A stretch of DNA of 38,871 nucleotides from positions 1-38,871 of the forward strand of contig NZ_JAUNVI010000029.1 of assembly GCF_030537745.1 (NCBI RefSeq), written 5' to 3'. This document shows, one piece after another, positions 31,107 through 38,871 of the stretch. The stretch is from Ornithinimicrobium sp. (lineage in GTDB: Bacteria; Actinomycetota; Actinomycetes; Actinomycetales; Dermatophilaceae). Position numbers and translations under genes: made by a program. The notes under the pieces were generated by a model. It made no database searches. It was not told the origin of the DNA and worked only from the letters and a program-made list of their open reading frames with translations. Each line of letters starts with the position of its first letter. The stretch's first letter is position 1.

Positions 31107-32198
31107 GTGGACCTTCCCGTCATGCCCCCCGTCTCGCCGATGCTGGCCAAGCCGGCCACGACGCTGCCGCAGGGGTGGTTGTATGACCCGAAGTGGGATG
31201 GGTTCCGCTCCATCGTCTTCCGTGACGGCGACGAGGTCGAGCTGGGCAGCCGCAACGAGAAGGCGCTGACCCGCTACTTCCCGGAGTTGGTCGAAGCGCT
31301 CAAGGTGGCGCTCCCGCCCCGGTGCGTGGTCGACGGGGAGATCGTGCTGGCGACTCCCGACGGTCAGCGGCTCGACTTTGAGGCCCTCCAGCAGCGCATC
31401 CACCCTGCGGACTCACGGGTCCAACTCCTCGCCAAGGAGACCCCCGCAGCGTTCGTGGCCTTCGACCTGCTGGCTCTGGGCGATGAGGACCTGATGGGTA
31501 TGCCGTTCTCCGTGCGTCGAGCGCGACTCGAGGAAGCGTTGAGCGGCAGCGCGTCAGGCAGCGCGGAGGGGATCGGCGCGTCGGTGCACCTCACGCCGTT
31601 GACCGATGACCCGGCGCTGGCGATGAAATGGTTCACCGACTTCGAGGGAGCCGGTCTCGACGGGTTGATCGCCAAGGACCCCAAGGCCCTCTATCAGCCC
31701 AACAAGCGGGTGCTGACCAAGCTCAAGCATGAGCGCACGGCCGACGTCGTGGTGGCCGGCTATCGGCTGCACAAGAGCGGTGACGACGCGCTCGGCTCAC
31801 TGCTGCTGGGGCTCTACGACGAGGAGGGAAGCCTGCGCAGCGTGGGGGTGGCCGCGTCCTTCACGATGGCCCGCCGCAAGGAGCTGCTGGTGGAGCTGCA
31901 ACCGCTGGTCACTGATTTTGAGGGTCACCCCTGGGACTGGGCCAGGCAGCTGGAGGGGGAGCGCACTCCGCGCAAGGGCGAGGGTTCGCGCTGGAACGCC
32001 GGCAAGGACCTGTCGTTCGTGCCGTTGCGACCGGAGCGGGTGGTCGAGGTGCGTTACGACTACCTCGAGGGGGAGCGTTTTCGCCATACCACCCAGTTCG
32101 TGCGGTGGCGACCCGATCGGGAGCCTCGCAGCTGCACCTACGCCCAGCTCGAGCTGCCGAGCGACTTCGACCTGTCCGCAGTCCTGGGGGTGCGCTGA
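31107..32198 (+). CDS. ligC: ATP-dependent DNA ligase (LigC type)
   Basis: This 363-residue ligase seals nicks with ATP. The nucleotidyl-accepting lysine is Lys29 in YDPKWDGFR. Other motifs are the Arg in LGSRNEK, VDGEIVL, FVAFDLLAL, the GLDGLIAKDP motif IV and KLKHERTADVVV motif V. The C-terminal OB domain includes VRYDYLEGERFRHTTQFVRW. The length and lack of extra domains match mycobacterial LigC rather than LigD. The GTG start is four bases after the polymerase stop; its stop overlaps the next start by one base (TGATG). Confidence 0.94.
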   Translation: MDLPVMPPVSPMLAKPATTLPQGWLYDPKWDGFRSIVFRDGDEVELGSRNEKALTRYFPELVEALKVALPPRCVVDGEIVLATPDGQRLDFEALQQRIHPADSRVQLLAKETPAAFVAFDLLALGDEDLMGMPFSVRRARLEEALSGSASGSAEGIGASVHLTPLTDDPALAMKWFTDFEGAGLDGLIAKDPKALYQPNKRVLTKLKHERTADVVVAGYRLHKSGDDALGSLLLGLYDEEGSLRSVGVAASFTMARRKELLVELQPLVTDFEGHPWDWARQLEGERTPRKGEGSRWNAGKDLSFVPLRPERVVEVRYDYLEGERFRHTTQFVRWRPDREPRSCTYAQLELPSDFDLSAVLGVR

Positions 32199-33409
32199 TG
32201 AAGACACCAGCGTCCGCGCGGCGGGCAGTCGTCGTCAGCGCCAGCGTCGCCGGGGGAGCGGCGCTGGGTGGGGCGGTGTCGATGGGCACCGCAACCTACT
32301 TCGCGCACCGCATCATCACGCCCGAGCACGAGAAAAAGGACGACACGACCATCGTCTCCGTCGACGAGGCGGCCGGGACGGTGACGCTTCGGGCCAACGC
32401 TTGGACGACGGCCCCGGGGCGCTACGGGCTGTGGCTCGACCACGGCGCAGGTCACGCTCGCCTCGGAGCCGTCGTCCAGCAGACCCTGGCCGAGGGCGCG
32501 GCCACTCACGAGGGTGGGCGCTCCGGCCGCAAGGCAACCGTGACGCGCGAGGTGCTTGGCGTCGACGTAGGGGAGTTGGCACCCGGTAGTGCGCGGTGGA
32601 ACAAGTACTTCTATTGCGGCACCCCTGGCTCGGCCCTCGGGTTGGACTATGAGGATGTGGTCGTCACTTCTGACGTGGGTGACCTGCCCACCTGGCGTGT
32701 GCCCGGCGATCCGGAGGCGGATCGCGGGGACTGGGCGATCCTGGTGCACGGGCGCAGCGCCCAGCGGGAGGAGACCCTGCGGGCGCTGCCGGTCCTGCAC
32801 CGTCTCGGATTCACCAGTCTGGTGCCGATGTATCGCAACGACATCGGTGCGCCGCCGAGCGCCGACGGCCGCTACAGCCTGGGCCTGTCGGAATGGCGGG
32901 ACATCGACGCCGCGATGCGCTATGCGCTCGCGCACGGTGCCCGTCGGCTGGTGATCGTCGGCTGGTCGATGGGTGGCGCGGTGGTGCTCCAGGCGCTCAA
33001 CCGCTCCGACGTCGCCCATCGGGTGCACCGCGTCGTGCTCAACGGGCCGGTCATCGACTGGGGCTCGGTGTTGGCGCATCAGGCCGACCTGCACTTCATC
33101 CCCCGTCCGGTCGACCATCTGGCGCGCAGCCTGCTGCGCAGCAAGGCGTCCCGCTATCTGCTCCGGATCGCCGAACCCGTCGACGTCGCGGCGACCAACT
33201 GGGTCGATCGCGCGGATGAGGTGAGCCACCGGATCTTCATCATCCACTCAGCCACCGACGACACCGTGCCGTTCGGGCCCTCCCAGGATCTGGCCCGGCG
33301 TCGACCGGGGATGGTGCACACCTTCGTCTGGCCGCACGCGCGGCACTGCCAGGAATGGAACACCAACTCCTCCCTGTGGGAAGACCTGGTCGCCAGCTTC
33401 CTGCGCTGA
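32198..33409 (+). CDS. Membrane-anchored alpha/beta hydrolase
   Basis: This 403-residue protein has one N-terminal hydrophobic segment (AVVVSASVAGGAALGGAVSM, about residues 9-28) and a C-terminal alpha/beta-hydrolase domain. The catalytic triad appears as Ser in VIVGWSMGGAVVL, Asp in IHSATDDTVPF, and His in VWPHARHCQEW. The region from 50 to 170 is a beta-rich extension before the hydrolase core. It is inferred to face the outside of the membrane. The substrate is unknown. It is coupled to ligC by a one-base stop/start overlap, an odd partner for DNA-repair genes. Confidence 0.87.
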   Translation: MKTPASARRAVVVSASVAGGAALGGAVSMGTATYFAHRIITPEHEKKDDTTIVSVDEAAGTVTLRANAWTTAPGRYGLWLDHGAGHARLGAVVQQTLAEGAATHEGGRSGRKATVTREVLGVDVGELAPGSARWNKYFYCGTPGSALGLDYEDVVVTSDVGDLPTWRVPGDPEADRGDWAILVHGRSAQREETLRALPVLHRLGFTSLVPMYRNDIGAPPSADGRYSLGLSEWRDIDAAMRYALAHGARRLVIVGWSMGGAVVLQALNRSDVAHRVHRVVLNGPVIDWGSVLAHQADLHFIPRPVDHLARSLLRSKASRYLLRIAEPVDVAATNWVDRADEVSHRIFIIHSATDDTVPFGPSQDLARRRPGMVHTFVWPHARHCQEWNTNSSLWEDLVASFLR

Positions 33410-33442
33410 CAGCTTGTTGTGCTGACGGCTTCCTTGAGGGCA

Positions 33443-33492
33443 CGTCTGCGGTGGCTCTGGGCCGCCAGAGCGACCCAAAGTCACCGCAGACG
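33443..33492. terminator. Bidirectional two-tier hairpin terminator
   Basis: An outer perfect 11-base stem (cgtctgcggtg / caccgcagacg) encloses an adjoining perfect seven-base hairpin (gctctgg / ccagagc) with a ten-base bulge on the 3' side. It fills the 128-base gap between the convergent hydrolase and RibD-like genes. Confidence 0.7.
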
Positions 33493-33537
33493 GTCGTGGC
33501 GGTCCGTGCTGCGGAGCACTTCAGCGCAAACGGACGC

Positions 33538-34170
33538 TCAGCTCAGACGGGAACGGACCAGGAGGTCGCCGTCCCAGACCAGCACGTGGCTGGCAGCGCC
33601 GGTGAGGGCGGCCAGCCGGGTCGTGGTGGGCAGGAGCAGCGGTCCGTCTCCGCCGACGAGGACAGGGCGGATCGTCACGCACAACTCGTCAAGGAGTCCC
33701 TCCTCCACCCAGGCGCTGAACAGGCGAGGTCCACCCTCGAGCACGACATGTCGCCATCCCCGCTGCCTGAGGGCAGCCATCACCTGCTGCGGCGTGACCT
33801 CCTCCCCGTGGCCACCGATGAGCACCACTTCGCCGTCGCCGGGGCCGGTCTCACGCACCTTGTCCGGCAGGTTCCCGGAGCGGCTCACGATCGCCAGCGC
33901 CTTGCCCGGCAGAGGACCATAACCCTCCTCCCGGATGGTGCCCGCACCGACGACCACGACGTCGGCCCAATCCCGCAAGTGCTCGAAGACGGCCTTGTCG
34001 CCCGCCGACCCCTCGTTGAGCCCGCCGCTGACACCGTCCGGCCCGGTGGCCCGACCGTCGATGGAAGTGATGAAGCTAGCCCGCACCCAGGTGTCGGCGG
34101 AGCCTCCCGGCACGGCATACCACTCCTTCAGCTCGCTGCGGGAGAGGGGTCCGGTGCCGGTGCGCGTCAT
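33538..34170 (-). CDS. RibD C-terminal / dihydrofolate-reductase-like protein
   Basis: This 210-residue protein belongs to the RibD_C (pyrimidine reductase) family with a DHFR-like NADPH fold. Visible parts are RASFITSIDGRATGPDGVSGG near the N terminus (shown by RASFITSIDG and the following Gly-rich loop), WADVVVVGAGTIREEGYGPL, VVLEGGPRLFSAWVEEGLLDEL and TIRPVLVGG. It lacks the N-terminal deaminase of full RibD and lies outside any riboflavin operon, so it may reduce another substrate. The ATG at 34170 is preferred over longer readings because GATGAT lies six bases upstream, near the leaderless pattern. It is divergent from ppk2, 56 bases away. Confidence 0.88.
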   Translation of the reverse strand: MTRTGTGPLSRSELKEWYAVPGGSADTWVRASFITSIDGRATGPDGVSGGLNEGSAGDKAVFEHLRDWADVVVVGAGTIREEGYGPLPGKALAIVSRSGNLPDKVRETGPGDGEVVLIGGHGEEVTPQQVMAALRQRGWRHVVLEGGPRLFSAWVEEGLLDELCVTIRPVLVGGDGPLLLPTTTRLAALTGAASHVLVWDGDLLVRSRLS

Positions 34171-34226
34171 TGCCCCATCATCGCGCACGTCCTGCACGAG
34201 CGCCTGCCACGTGCCACGATATGCCG

Positions 34227-35162
34227 ATGGCCAAGAAGAAGGACAAGCACAAGTCCAAGGACGACCACGCCACATCGGGCAAGGGCAAGAAGGGCAAGAA
34301 GAGCAAGAAGGACGCGGTCGCGCCCATCGAGACCTCCTTCATCGACACGCTCAAGGTGGGCGCCGGCTTCGTGCTGGCGGATCGTGACCCCGGCTCCACG
34401 CCTGGCTTCACCGGGGACAAGGCGAAAGGCAAGGACGCCCTGGCTGCCGCCGACGATGAGCTGGACCTGCTCCAGGAGCAGCTCTATGCGATGAGCCGTG
34501 AGGGTGGCACCAAGCGGGTGCTGCTCGTGATCCAGGGGATGGACACCTCCGGCAAGGGAGGGATCCTGCGGCACGTCGTGGGCGCCGTCGACCCGCAGGG
34601 CATCGAGCTCACCGCCTTCAAGGCGCCGAGCCCCGAGGAACTCGAGCACCCCTTCCTGTGGCGGATCCGCAAGGCGCTGCCCGGGCCGGGGATGATCGGT
34701 GTCTTCGACCGCAGCCACTATGAGGACGTCCTCATCGTCCGCGTCCATAACCTCGTGCCTCCGCAGCAATGGGGACGCCGCTACGGCACGATCAATGGTT
34801 TCGAGCAGGGTCTCCTCGACGATGACGTCACGATCATCAAGGTCATGCTCCACGTGTCCAAGGAGGAGCAAAAGGCACGCTTGCAGGAGCGCCTCGATCG
34901 CCCCGACAAATACTGGAAGTACAACCCTGGCGACCTCGACGAGCGCGCCTACTGGGACGCTTACCAGGAGGCCTACCAGGCGCTGCTAGAGAGGTGCAGC
35001 CCGGCGCACGCGCCCTGGTATGTCGTGCCCGCCGACCACAAGTGGTATGCCCGGCTGGCCGTCCAGCGGCTGCTGCTCGAGCACCTGCGCGGCCTCGACC
35101 TGCGCTGGCCGCCGGCCGACTTCGACGTCGAAAAGGAGAAGGCGCGGCTCGCCGAGCTCTAA
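34227..35162 (+). CDS. ppk2: Polyphosphate kinase 2 family phosphotransferase
   Basis: This 311-residue enzyme transfers phosphate between polyphosphate and nucleotides. The Walker A motif is IQGMDTSGKGG, Walker B is VFDRSHYEDVLI, and the lid region contains HVSKEEQKARLQERLDRPDK. The first 33 residues are unusually rich in lysine (MAKKKDKHKSKDDH then GKGKKGKKSKK), which could bind polyphosphate or nucleic acid. It resembles the PPK2 nucleotide phosphotransferase subfamily; whether it prefers NMPs or NDPs cannot be settled here. The ATG at 34227 follows CACGAT (34215-34220) by six bases; ATG at 34221 is possible. Confidence 0.93.
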   Translation: MAKKKDKHKSKDDHATSGKGKKGKKSKKDAVAPIETSFIDTLKVGAGFVLADRDPGSTPGFTGDKAKGKDALAAADDELDLLQEQLYAMSREGGTKRVLLVIQGMDTSGKGGILRHVVGAVDPQGIELTAFKAPSPEELEHPFLWRIRKALPGPGMIGVFDRSHYEDVLIVRVHNLVPPQQWGRRYGTINGFEQGLLDDDVTIIKVMLHVSKEEQKARLQERLDRPDKYWKYNPGDLDERAYWDAYQEAYQALLERCSPAHAPWYVVPADHKWYARLAVQRLLLEHLRGLDLRWPPADFDVEKEKARLAEL

Positions 35163-35191
35163 ACGGTGCTCGCCGGCCGCCGGGGGACCGT

Positions 35192-37315
35192 TCAGCCGCG
35201 CAGCAGCTCCGGTTGAGGAGTGGCCTGGAGCACGATCACCGCGCGGCCCGGGATCTCATGGACGGAGGCTGCCTCCCACGGGGCGGCTTCGTCCAGACCG
35301 AACGTGTCGACGACGACCCGCCAGCCGGTTGCGTCGATCCCTTCGGGGACGGTGAAAGGGATCGCCTCGTGGTGGCCGTTGAAGAACAACAGAAAGTGAT
35401 CGTCACGGACGAGCCGCCCCCGCGAGTCGCGGTCGGGGATCGCTTCGCCGTTGAGGAAGACGGTGAAGGCCTGCTCGGTCTGCTCCCAGTCGTGATCGGC
35501 CATGACCTGGGCGTCGGCGGTGTACCAGACGATGTCGCCCAGGTCGCTCTGGCCACCGTGGTCCGCGTCACCGGCGAAGAAGCGGCGCCGACGGAACACC
35601 GGATGGTCACGCCGCAGCGCGATCAGGCGCGTGGTGAAGTCGAGCAGCTCGAGCTGCTCGGGGTCCAGGTCCCAGTCCATCCAGGCCAGCTCGTTGTCCT
35701 GGCAGTAGACGTTGTTGTTGCCGAGCTGTGTGCGCCCCATCTCGTCGCCGTGCGCAAGCATCGGGACGCCCTGGCTCAGCATGAGGGTCGCCAGAAAGTT
35801 CTTCTGCTGGCGGATCCGGACCGCATTGACCTCGGGGTCGTCCGTTGGGCCCTCGACCCCGTAGTTGCGGGACCGGTTGTGGGACTCGCCGTCAAGGCCG
35901 CCCTCGCCGTTGGCCTGATTGCGCTTGTCCTGGTAGGACACCAGGTCGCGCAGCGTGAAGCCGTCATGGGCGACGACGAAGTTGATCGACGCGATCGGCC
36001 GTCGAGCGCTGTGCTCGTAGAGGTCGGAGGAGCCGGTCAGCCGGCTGGCGAACTCTCCCATGGTCCGGGGTGCGCCTCGCCAGAAGTCGCGCACGGTGTC
36101 GCGGTACTTGCCATTCCACTCCGTCCACAGCGGCGGGAAGTTGCCGACCTGATAGCCGCCGGCGCCGAGGTCCCACGGCTCGGCGATCAGCTTGACCTGG
36201 GAGATGACCGGGTCCTGTTGGACGAGGTCGAAGAAGGCGGACAGCTTGTCGACCTCGTGGAACTGTCTAGCCAGGGTCGCCGCGAGGTCGAACCGGAAGC
36301 CGTCGACGTGCATGTCGGTCACCCAGTAGCGCAACGAGTCCATGATCAGCTGCAGCACGTGCGGGTTGCGCATGAGCAGACTGTTGCCAGTGCCTGTCGT
36401 GTCGTAGTAGTGCGCCTTGTCGGAGTCGACGAGCCGGTAGTAGCTGGTGTTGTCGATGCCGCGGAAGGACAGCGTCGGCCCCAGGTGGTTGCCCTCGGCG
36501 GTGTGGTTGTAGACGACGTCGAGGATCACCTCGATGTCAGCCTCGTGCAGCGACTTGACCATTGATTTGAACTCGGTGACCTGCTGGCCGCGGTGGCCAT
36601 AGGCCGAGTAGCCGTTGTGCGGTGCGAGGAAGCCGATCGTGTTGTAGCCCCAATAGTTGCTCAGTCCCTTGTCCTGCAGGTGGGGGTCGTCTACGAACTG
36701 ATGCACCGGCAGCAGTTCGACGGCGGTGACGCCAAGGGTGGTCAGGTGCTCGATTACGGCCGGGTGGGCGACGCCGGCGTAGGTGCCCCGGATCTCTGGC
36801 GGCACCTCCGGATGGTTCATGGTCAGCCCGCGGACGTGCGTCTCGTAGATGACGCTGTCCGCATACGCGTGCTTGGGCGGTCGGTCGTAGCCCCAGTCGA
36901 AGAAGGGGTTGATGACGACCGACAGCATCGTGTGGGCCGCGGAGTCGTCTTCGTTGTATGACGTGGCCTCGCCGAAGTCGTAGCCGAATAGCCCCTGGTG
37001 GTTGCGGATCTGACCACTGACCGCCTTGGCGTAGGGGTCGAGGAGGAGCTTGTTGGGGTTGAACCGATGGCCCTGAGCCAGGTCGTGGAGTCCACTGACC
37101 CGATAGCCGTAACGCTGTCCTGGCTGGCAGTTGGGCAAGTAGCCGTGCCAGACGTGGGCATCTACCTCTGTCAGCGGGACCCGCACCTCTTTGGCGCGTT
37201 CACCGATGAGGCACAGGTCGACCGCGGTCGCGTGCTCTGAGAACAGCGCGAAGTTGACGCCGCGCCCGTCGAAGGTGGCTCCGAGGGGGTAGGCGGTACC
37301 GGGCCAGAGGTCCAT
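35192..37315 (-). CDS. glgX: Glycogen debranching enzyme GlgX
   Basis: This 707-residue GH13 isoamylase-type enzyme cleaves alpha-1,6 branches in glycogen limit dextrin. It has an N-terminal CBM48-like domain (YPLGATFDGRGVNFALFSEH), a catalytic barrel with VILDVVYNHTAEGNHLGPTL, nucleophile Asp in VDGFRFDLAATLA, general acid Glu in KLIAEPWDLG, and NFVVAHDGFTLRDLVSYQ, then a C-terminal beta domain. The length is normal for GlgX. The ATG at 37315 gives the usual N terminus MDLWPGTAYPLG; the much longer upstream reading is Arg-rich, non-conserved and runs over the divergent gene. No treY/treZ genes are in the window. Confidence 0.95.
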   Translation of the reverse strand: MDLWPGTAYPLGATFDGRGVNFALFSEHATAVDLCLIGERAKEVRVPLTEVDAHVWHGYLPNCQPGQRYGYRVSGLHDLAQGHRFNPNKLLLDPYAKAVSGQIRNHQGLFGYDFGEATSYNEDDSAAHTMLSVVINPFFDWGYDRPPKHAYADSVIYETHVRGLTMNHPEVPPEIRGTYAGVAHPAVIEHLTTLGVTAVELLPVHQFVDDPHLQDKGLSNYWGYNTIGFLAPHNGYSAYGHRGQQVTEFKSMVKSLHEADIEVILDVVYNHTAEGNHLGPTLSFRGIDNTSYYRLVDSDKAHYYDTTGTGNSLLMRNPHVLQLIMDSLRYWVTDMHVDGFRFDLAATLARQFHEVDKLSAFFDLVQQDPVISQVKLIAEPWDLGAGGYQVGNFPPLWTEWNGKYRDTVRDFWRGAPRTMGEFASRLTGSSDLYEHSARRPIASINFVVAHDGFTLRDLVSYQDKRNQANGEGGLDGESHNRSRNYGVEGPTDDPEVNAVRIRQQKNFLATLMLSQGVPMLAHGDEMGRTQLGNNNVYCQDNELAWMDWDLDPEQLELLDFTTRLIALRRDHPVFRRRRFFAGDADHGGQSDLGDIVWYTADAQVMADHDWEQTEQAFTVFLNGEAIPDRDSRGRLVRDDHFLLFFNGHHEAIPFTVPEGIDATGWRVVVDTFGLDEAAPWEAASVHEIPGRAVIVLQATPQPELLRG

Positions 37316-37456
37316 GAGGGCACTTTCGAGAGGAAGGAACGGGGGAAGCGGCCACGACTCTCGTCGTCGGCCGTCCATTCTTGCCGACTCCAGCGTGCAG
37401 CGTGCTGGCAGCCTTGGACGCGCCCACGCCTGCCGGGCCCGGCGTGCTCTCCCGGT

Positions 37457-37462
37457 TACCGT
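37457..37462 (+). promoter_or_regulatory. -10 box (TACCGT) of leaderless yihY-like gene
   Basis: TACCGT is followed by six bases (GGAGGG) and the GTG at 37469. The purine run touches the start codon, too close to act as a ribosome binding site, so a leaderless start is the better reading. Confidence 0.5.
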
Positions 37463-37468
37463 GGAGGG

Positions 37469-38521
37469 GTGGCGCAGACAGTGACTCTTCGACAACGGCT
37501 GCGCCGAGTATTGGCCCCAGTGCCCGGCGCGGAGCCTTTCGTGCGCCTGGTCGTGGAGACCGTCCACGTCGCCTTCCGCTACCGGGCCACCGGCCTGGCG
37601 GCCGAAGCTGCCTTCTTCACACTGCTCTCTTTGCCGCCGTTGCTGCTCGCGCTGGTTGCGGGTGCGGGCTTCGCCTCCGAGTGGCTCGGCCCGGCGACCC
37701 TGCTCCGGATCAGTGCGGGCCTGGAGACGTGGTCGCTGCGCTTCCTCACGCCGGAGACGGTCGAGGAGGTCATCATGCCGACGTTTGTGCAGACCCTCAG
37801 CGCGGGGAGGGTTGACATCCTGTCGTTCGGCTTCGTCGTGTCCTTATGGTCCGGCTCCCGAGCCCTGCACGTCTTCATCGACACCATCTCGATCATGTAC
37901 GGCCAGGGTGGGGAACGCGGGCTGGTGATGGCTCGAATCGTCAGCCTCACGGCCTACCTGGTCTCGATGATGGTCATGGGTCTGACCCTGCCCCTGGTCC
38001 TGATCGGCCCCGGCTACCTGCAGCGGTGGCTGCCCCCGCGTCTGGACACCCTCGCCGAGGGCTACTGGCCGATCGTGGGGCTTCTCGGCATCGCCAGCCT
38101 GACGGGGCTCTACCACTTTGCGACGCCGAGCAGGTCGCCCTATTTGCGCGATCTGCCGGGGGCCTTGCTGACCGTCGCCTTCTGGGTTGTCTCATCAGCC
38201 TTGATCCGGGTCTGGGCCGAAGCTGCCGCTGGGGGCTTGTCCGTCTTCGGTCCATTGACCGCCCCCATCATCCTTATGGTCTGGCTCTACTTCATCGCCT
38301 TCGCCGTCCTCGTCGGGGCCGCTCTCAACGCGGCCATCCGTAGGCTCTGGCCACCGCCGGAGTACAGGGGTCCGCGCGTCAGGGCGAGCGAGTGGTGGGA
38401 GGAGCGGCGCGCCTCTCACCAGGCAAAGCTGGATGAGAGGACGTCCGCTCGCGCCCCCAAGACTGACGTTGAGGAAGCCGAGGAGTTGGCCGCTCTGGAC
38501 GGCATACCGGGCCCGCGGTGA
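37469..38521 (+). CDS. YihY/BrkB family membrane protein
   Basis: This 350-residue inner-membrane protein has about six spans: AAEAAFFTLLSLPPLLLALVAG near residue 46, then spans near 115, 150-180, 205, 235-255 and 270-290. Hallmarks of the family are the N-terminal RATGLAAEAAFF, LWSGSRALHVFIDTIS, and the WLYFIAFAVLVGAALNA region near the last span. The C-terminal 60 residues are charged and cytoplasmic. The function of the family is not settled (the RNase BN label is a known misannotation). It is divergent from glgX and lies upstream of the tRNA cluster. Confidence 0.92.
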   Translation: MAQTVTLRQRLRRVLAPVPGAEPFVRLVVETVHVAFRYRATGLAAEAAFFTLLSLPPLLLALVAGAGFASEWLGPATLLRISAGLETWSLRFLTPETVEEVIMPTFVQTLSAGRVDILSFGFVVSLWSGSRALHVFIDTISIMYGQGGERGLVMARIVSLTAYLVSMMVMGLTLPLVLIGPGYLQRWLPPRLDTLAEGYWPIVGLLGIASLTGLYHFATPSRSPYLRDLPGALLTVAFWVVSSALIRVWAEAAAGGLSVFGPLTAPIILMVWLYFIAFAVLVGAALNAAIRRLWPPPEYRGPRVRASEWWEERRASHQAKLDERTSARAPKTDVEEAEELAALDGIPGPR

Positions 38522-38540
38522 CACGGTGAGCCAGCCGGAT

Positions 38541-38569
38541 TTGTCCTCCGCCAGTCCGTCGGCTAATGT
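38541..38569 (+). promoter_or_regulatory. Promoter of the tRNA cluster
   Basis: TTGTCC (38541-38546) and TAATGT (38564-38569) are separated by 17 bases, close to the sigma-70 consensus. The predicted start near 38576 leaves a short leader before the first tRNA at 38603. Confidence 0.6.
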
Positions 38570-38602
38570 TTTCTTTCGCCCCACCAGACACGGTGCGGGC
38601 AC

Positions 38603-38675
38603 GCGGACGTAGCTCAGTTGGTAGAGCGCAACCTTGCCAAGGTTGAGGTCGCCGGTTCGAGCCCGGTCGTCCGCT
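38603..38675 (+). tRNA. tRNA-Gly (GCC)
   Basis: All arms pair: acceptor gcggacg/cgtccgc, D stem gctc/gagc, anticodon stem caacc/ggttg with loop ttGCCaa, and T stem gccgg/ccggt with loop ttcgagc. It is 73 bases long with U as discriminator; CCA is not encoded. Confidence 0.97.
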
Positions 38676-38706
38676 CGGAGGCACTGAAAGCGAGTGATGC
38701 CTCTAC

Positions 38707-38777
38707 GGTGGCGTGGCCGAGAGGCGAGGCAACGGCCTGCAAAGCCGTCTACACGGGTTCAAATCCCGTCGCCACCT
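38707..38777 (+). tRNA. tRNA-Cys (GCA)
   Basis: Acceptor ggtggcg/cgccacc, anticodon stem acggc/gccgt with loop ctGCAaa, and T loop ttcaaat are all present. It is 71 bases long with U as discriminator, as expected for tRNA-Cys; CCA is not encoded. It lies 31 bases after tRNA-Gly. Confidence 0.97.
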
Positions 38778-38798
38778 CGCATCTCGACAGCACAGCAC

Positions 38799-38870
38799 GG
38801 GCGATTGGCGCAGCGGTAGCGCGCTTCCCTGACACGGAAGAGGTCACTGGTTCGATCCCAGTATCGCCCA
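38799..38870 (+). tRNA. tRNA-Val (GAC)
   Basis: Acceptor gggcgat/atcgccc, anticodon stem cttcc/ggaag with loop ctGACac, and T loop ttcgatc are all present. It is 72 bases long with A as discriminator. It ends one base before the window edge, so anything inserted at its 3' end would be out of sight. Confidence 0.97.
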
Positions 38871-38871
38871 C

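Noticed and set aside
37316-37567. 84-residue N-terminal extension of GlgX.
   Set aside because: It is basic and non-conserved and overlaps the divergent YihY gene; the family N terminus begins at 37315.

Overview
This window is chromosomal DNA from a high-GC Gram-positive actinobacterium, most likely of the Micrococcales and plausibly Intrasporangiaceae-like. The clues are the strong GC bias, the many GTG starts, the coproporphyrin-type heme genes (hemE, hemY, hemQ), a DUF3000-RNase D pair, a LigD-polymerase/LigC pair, and a tRNA-Gly-Cys-Val cluster typical of actinobacteria. The lineage is inferred from gene content only. Gene density is high and no gene-free stretch exceeds 300 bases. I saw no insertion sequence, prophage or CRISPR array.

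Region 1 (20-14134) is dominated by a cell-surface glycopolymer locus. It holds a GT4-like glycosyltransferase, a one-chain ABC exporter (TMD-NBD), a bimodular GT2-GT4 glycosyltransferase, a stand-alone GT4 paralogue, a UDP-GlcNAc 2-epimerase (wecB-like), a second bimodular glycosyltransferase in the opposite order (GT4-GT2), a UDP-ManNAc dehydrogenase (wecC-like) and a large multispanning DUF6541-like protein. The epimerase and dehydrogenase together would supply UDP-ManNAcA, so a ManNAcA-containing (teichuronic-acid-like) polymer is the best guess. A 129-bp repeat element with 15-bp perfect inverted ends lies inside the second fusion gene and encodes its interdomain linker.

Region 2 (14144-18798, all minus strand) carries a glycerophosphodiester phosphodiesterase, a NarL-type response regulator, a histidine kinase that appears to be an internal tandem duplication with a degenerate first phosphoacceptor domain, a small secreted protein, and a spermidine-synthase-fold protein. 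Region 3 (18871-22364, minus) has a MurA enolpyruvyl transferase fused to an XRE helix-turn-helix, with a 16-bp palindrome in its promoter, then RNase D and DUF3000.

Region 4 (22435-29108) contains hemE, then a three-gene block (secreted SGNH hydrolase, nadE, DUF4349 lipoprotein), then hemY-hemQ and msrB, with a strong shared terminator between hemQ and msrB. Region 5 (29223-38521) has a secreted orphan protein, a LigD-polymerase/LigC/membrane-anchored hydrolase operon, a RibD-like reductase, PPK2, GlgX and a YihY-family membrane protein. The window ends in three complete tRNA genes (Gly-GCC, Cys-GCA, Val-GAC).

A recurring regulatory signature is a TA[G/C]NNT -10 box 6-7 bases before the start codon at ten genes. 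It implies widespread leaderless transcription and fixes several start sites.
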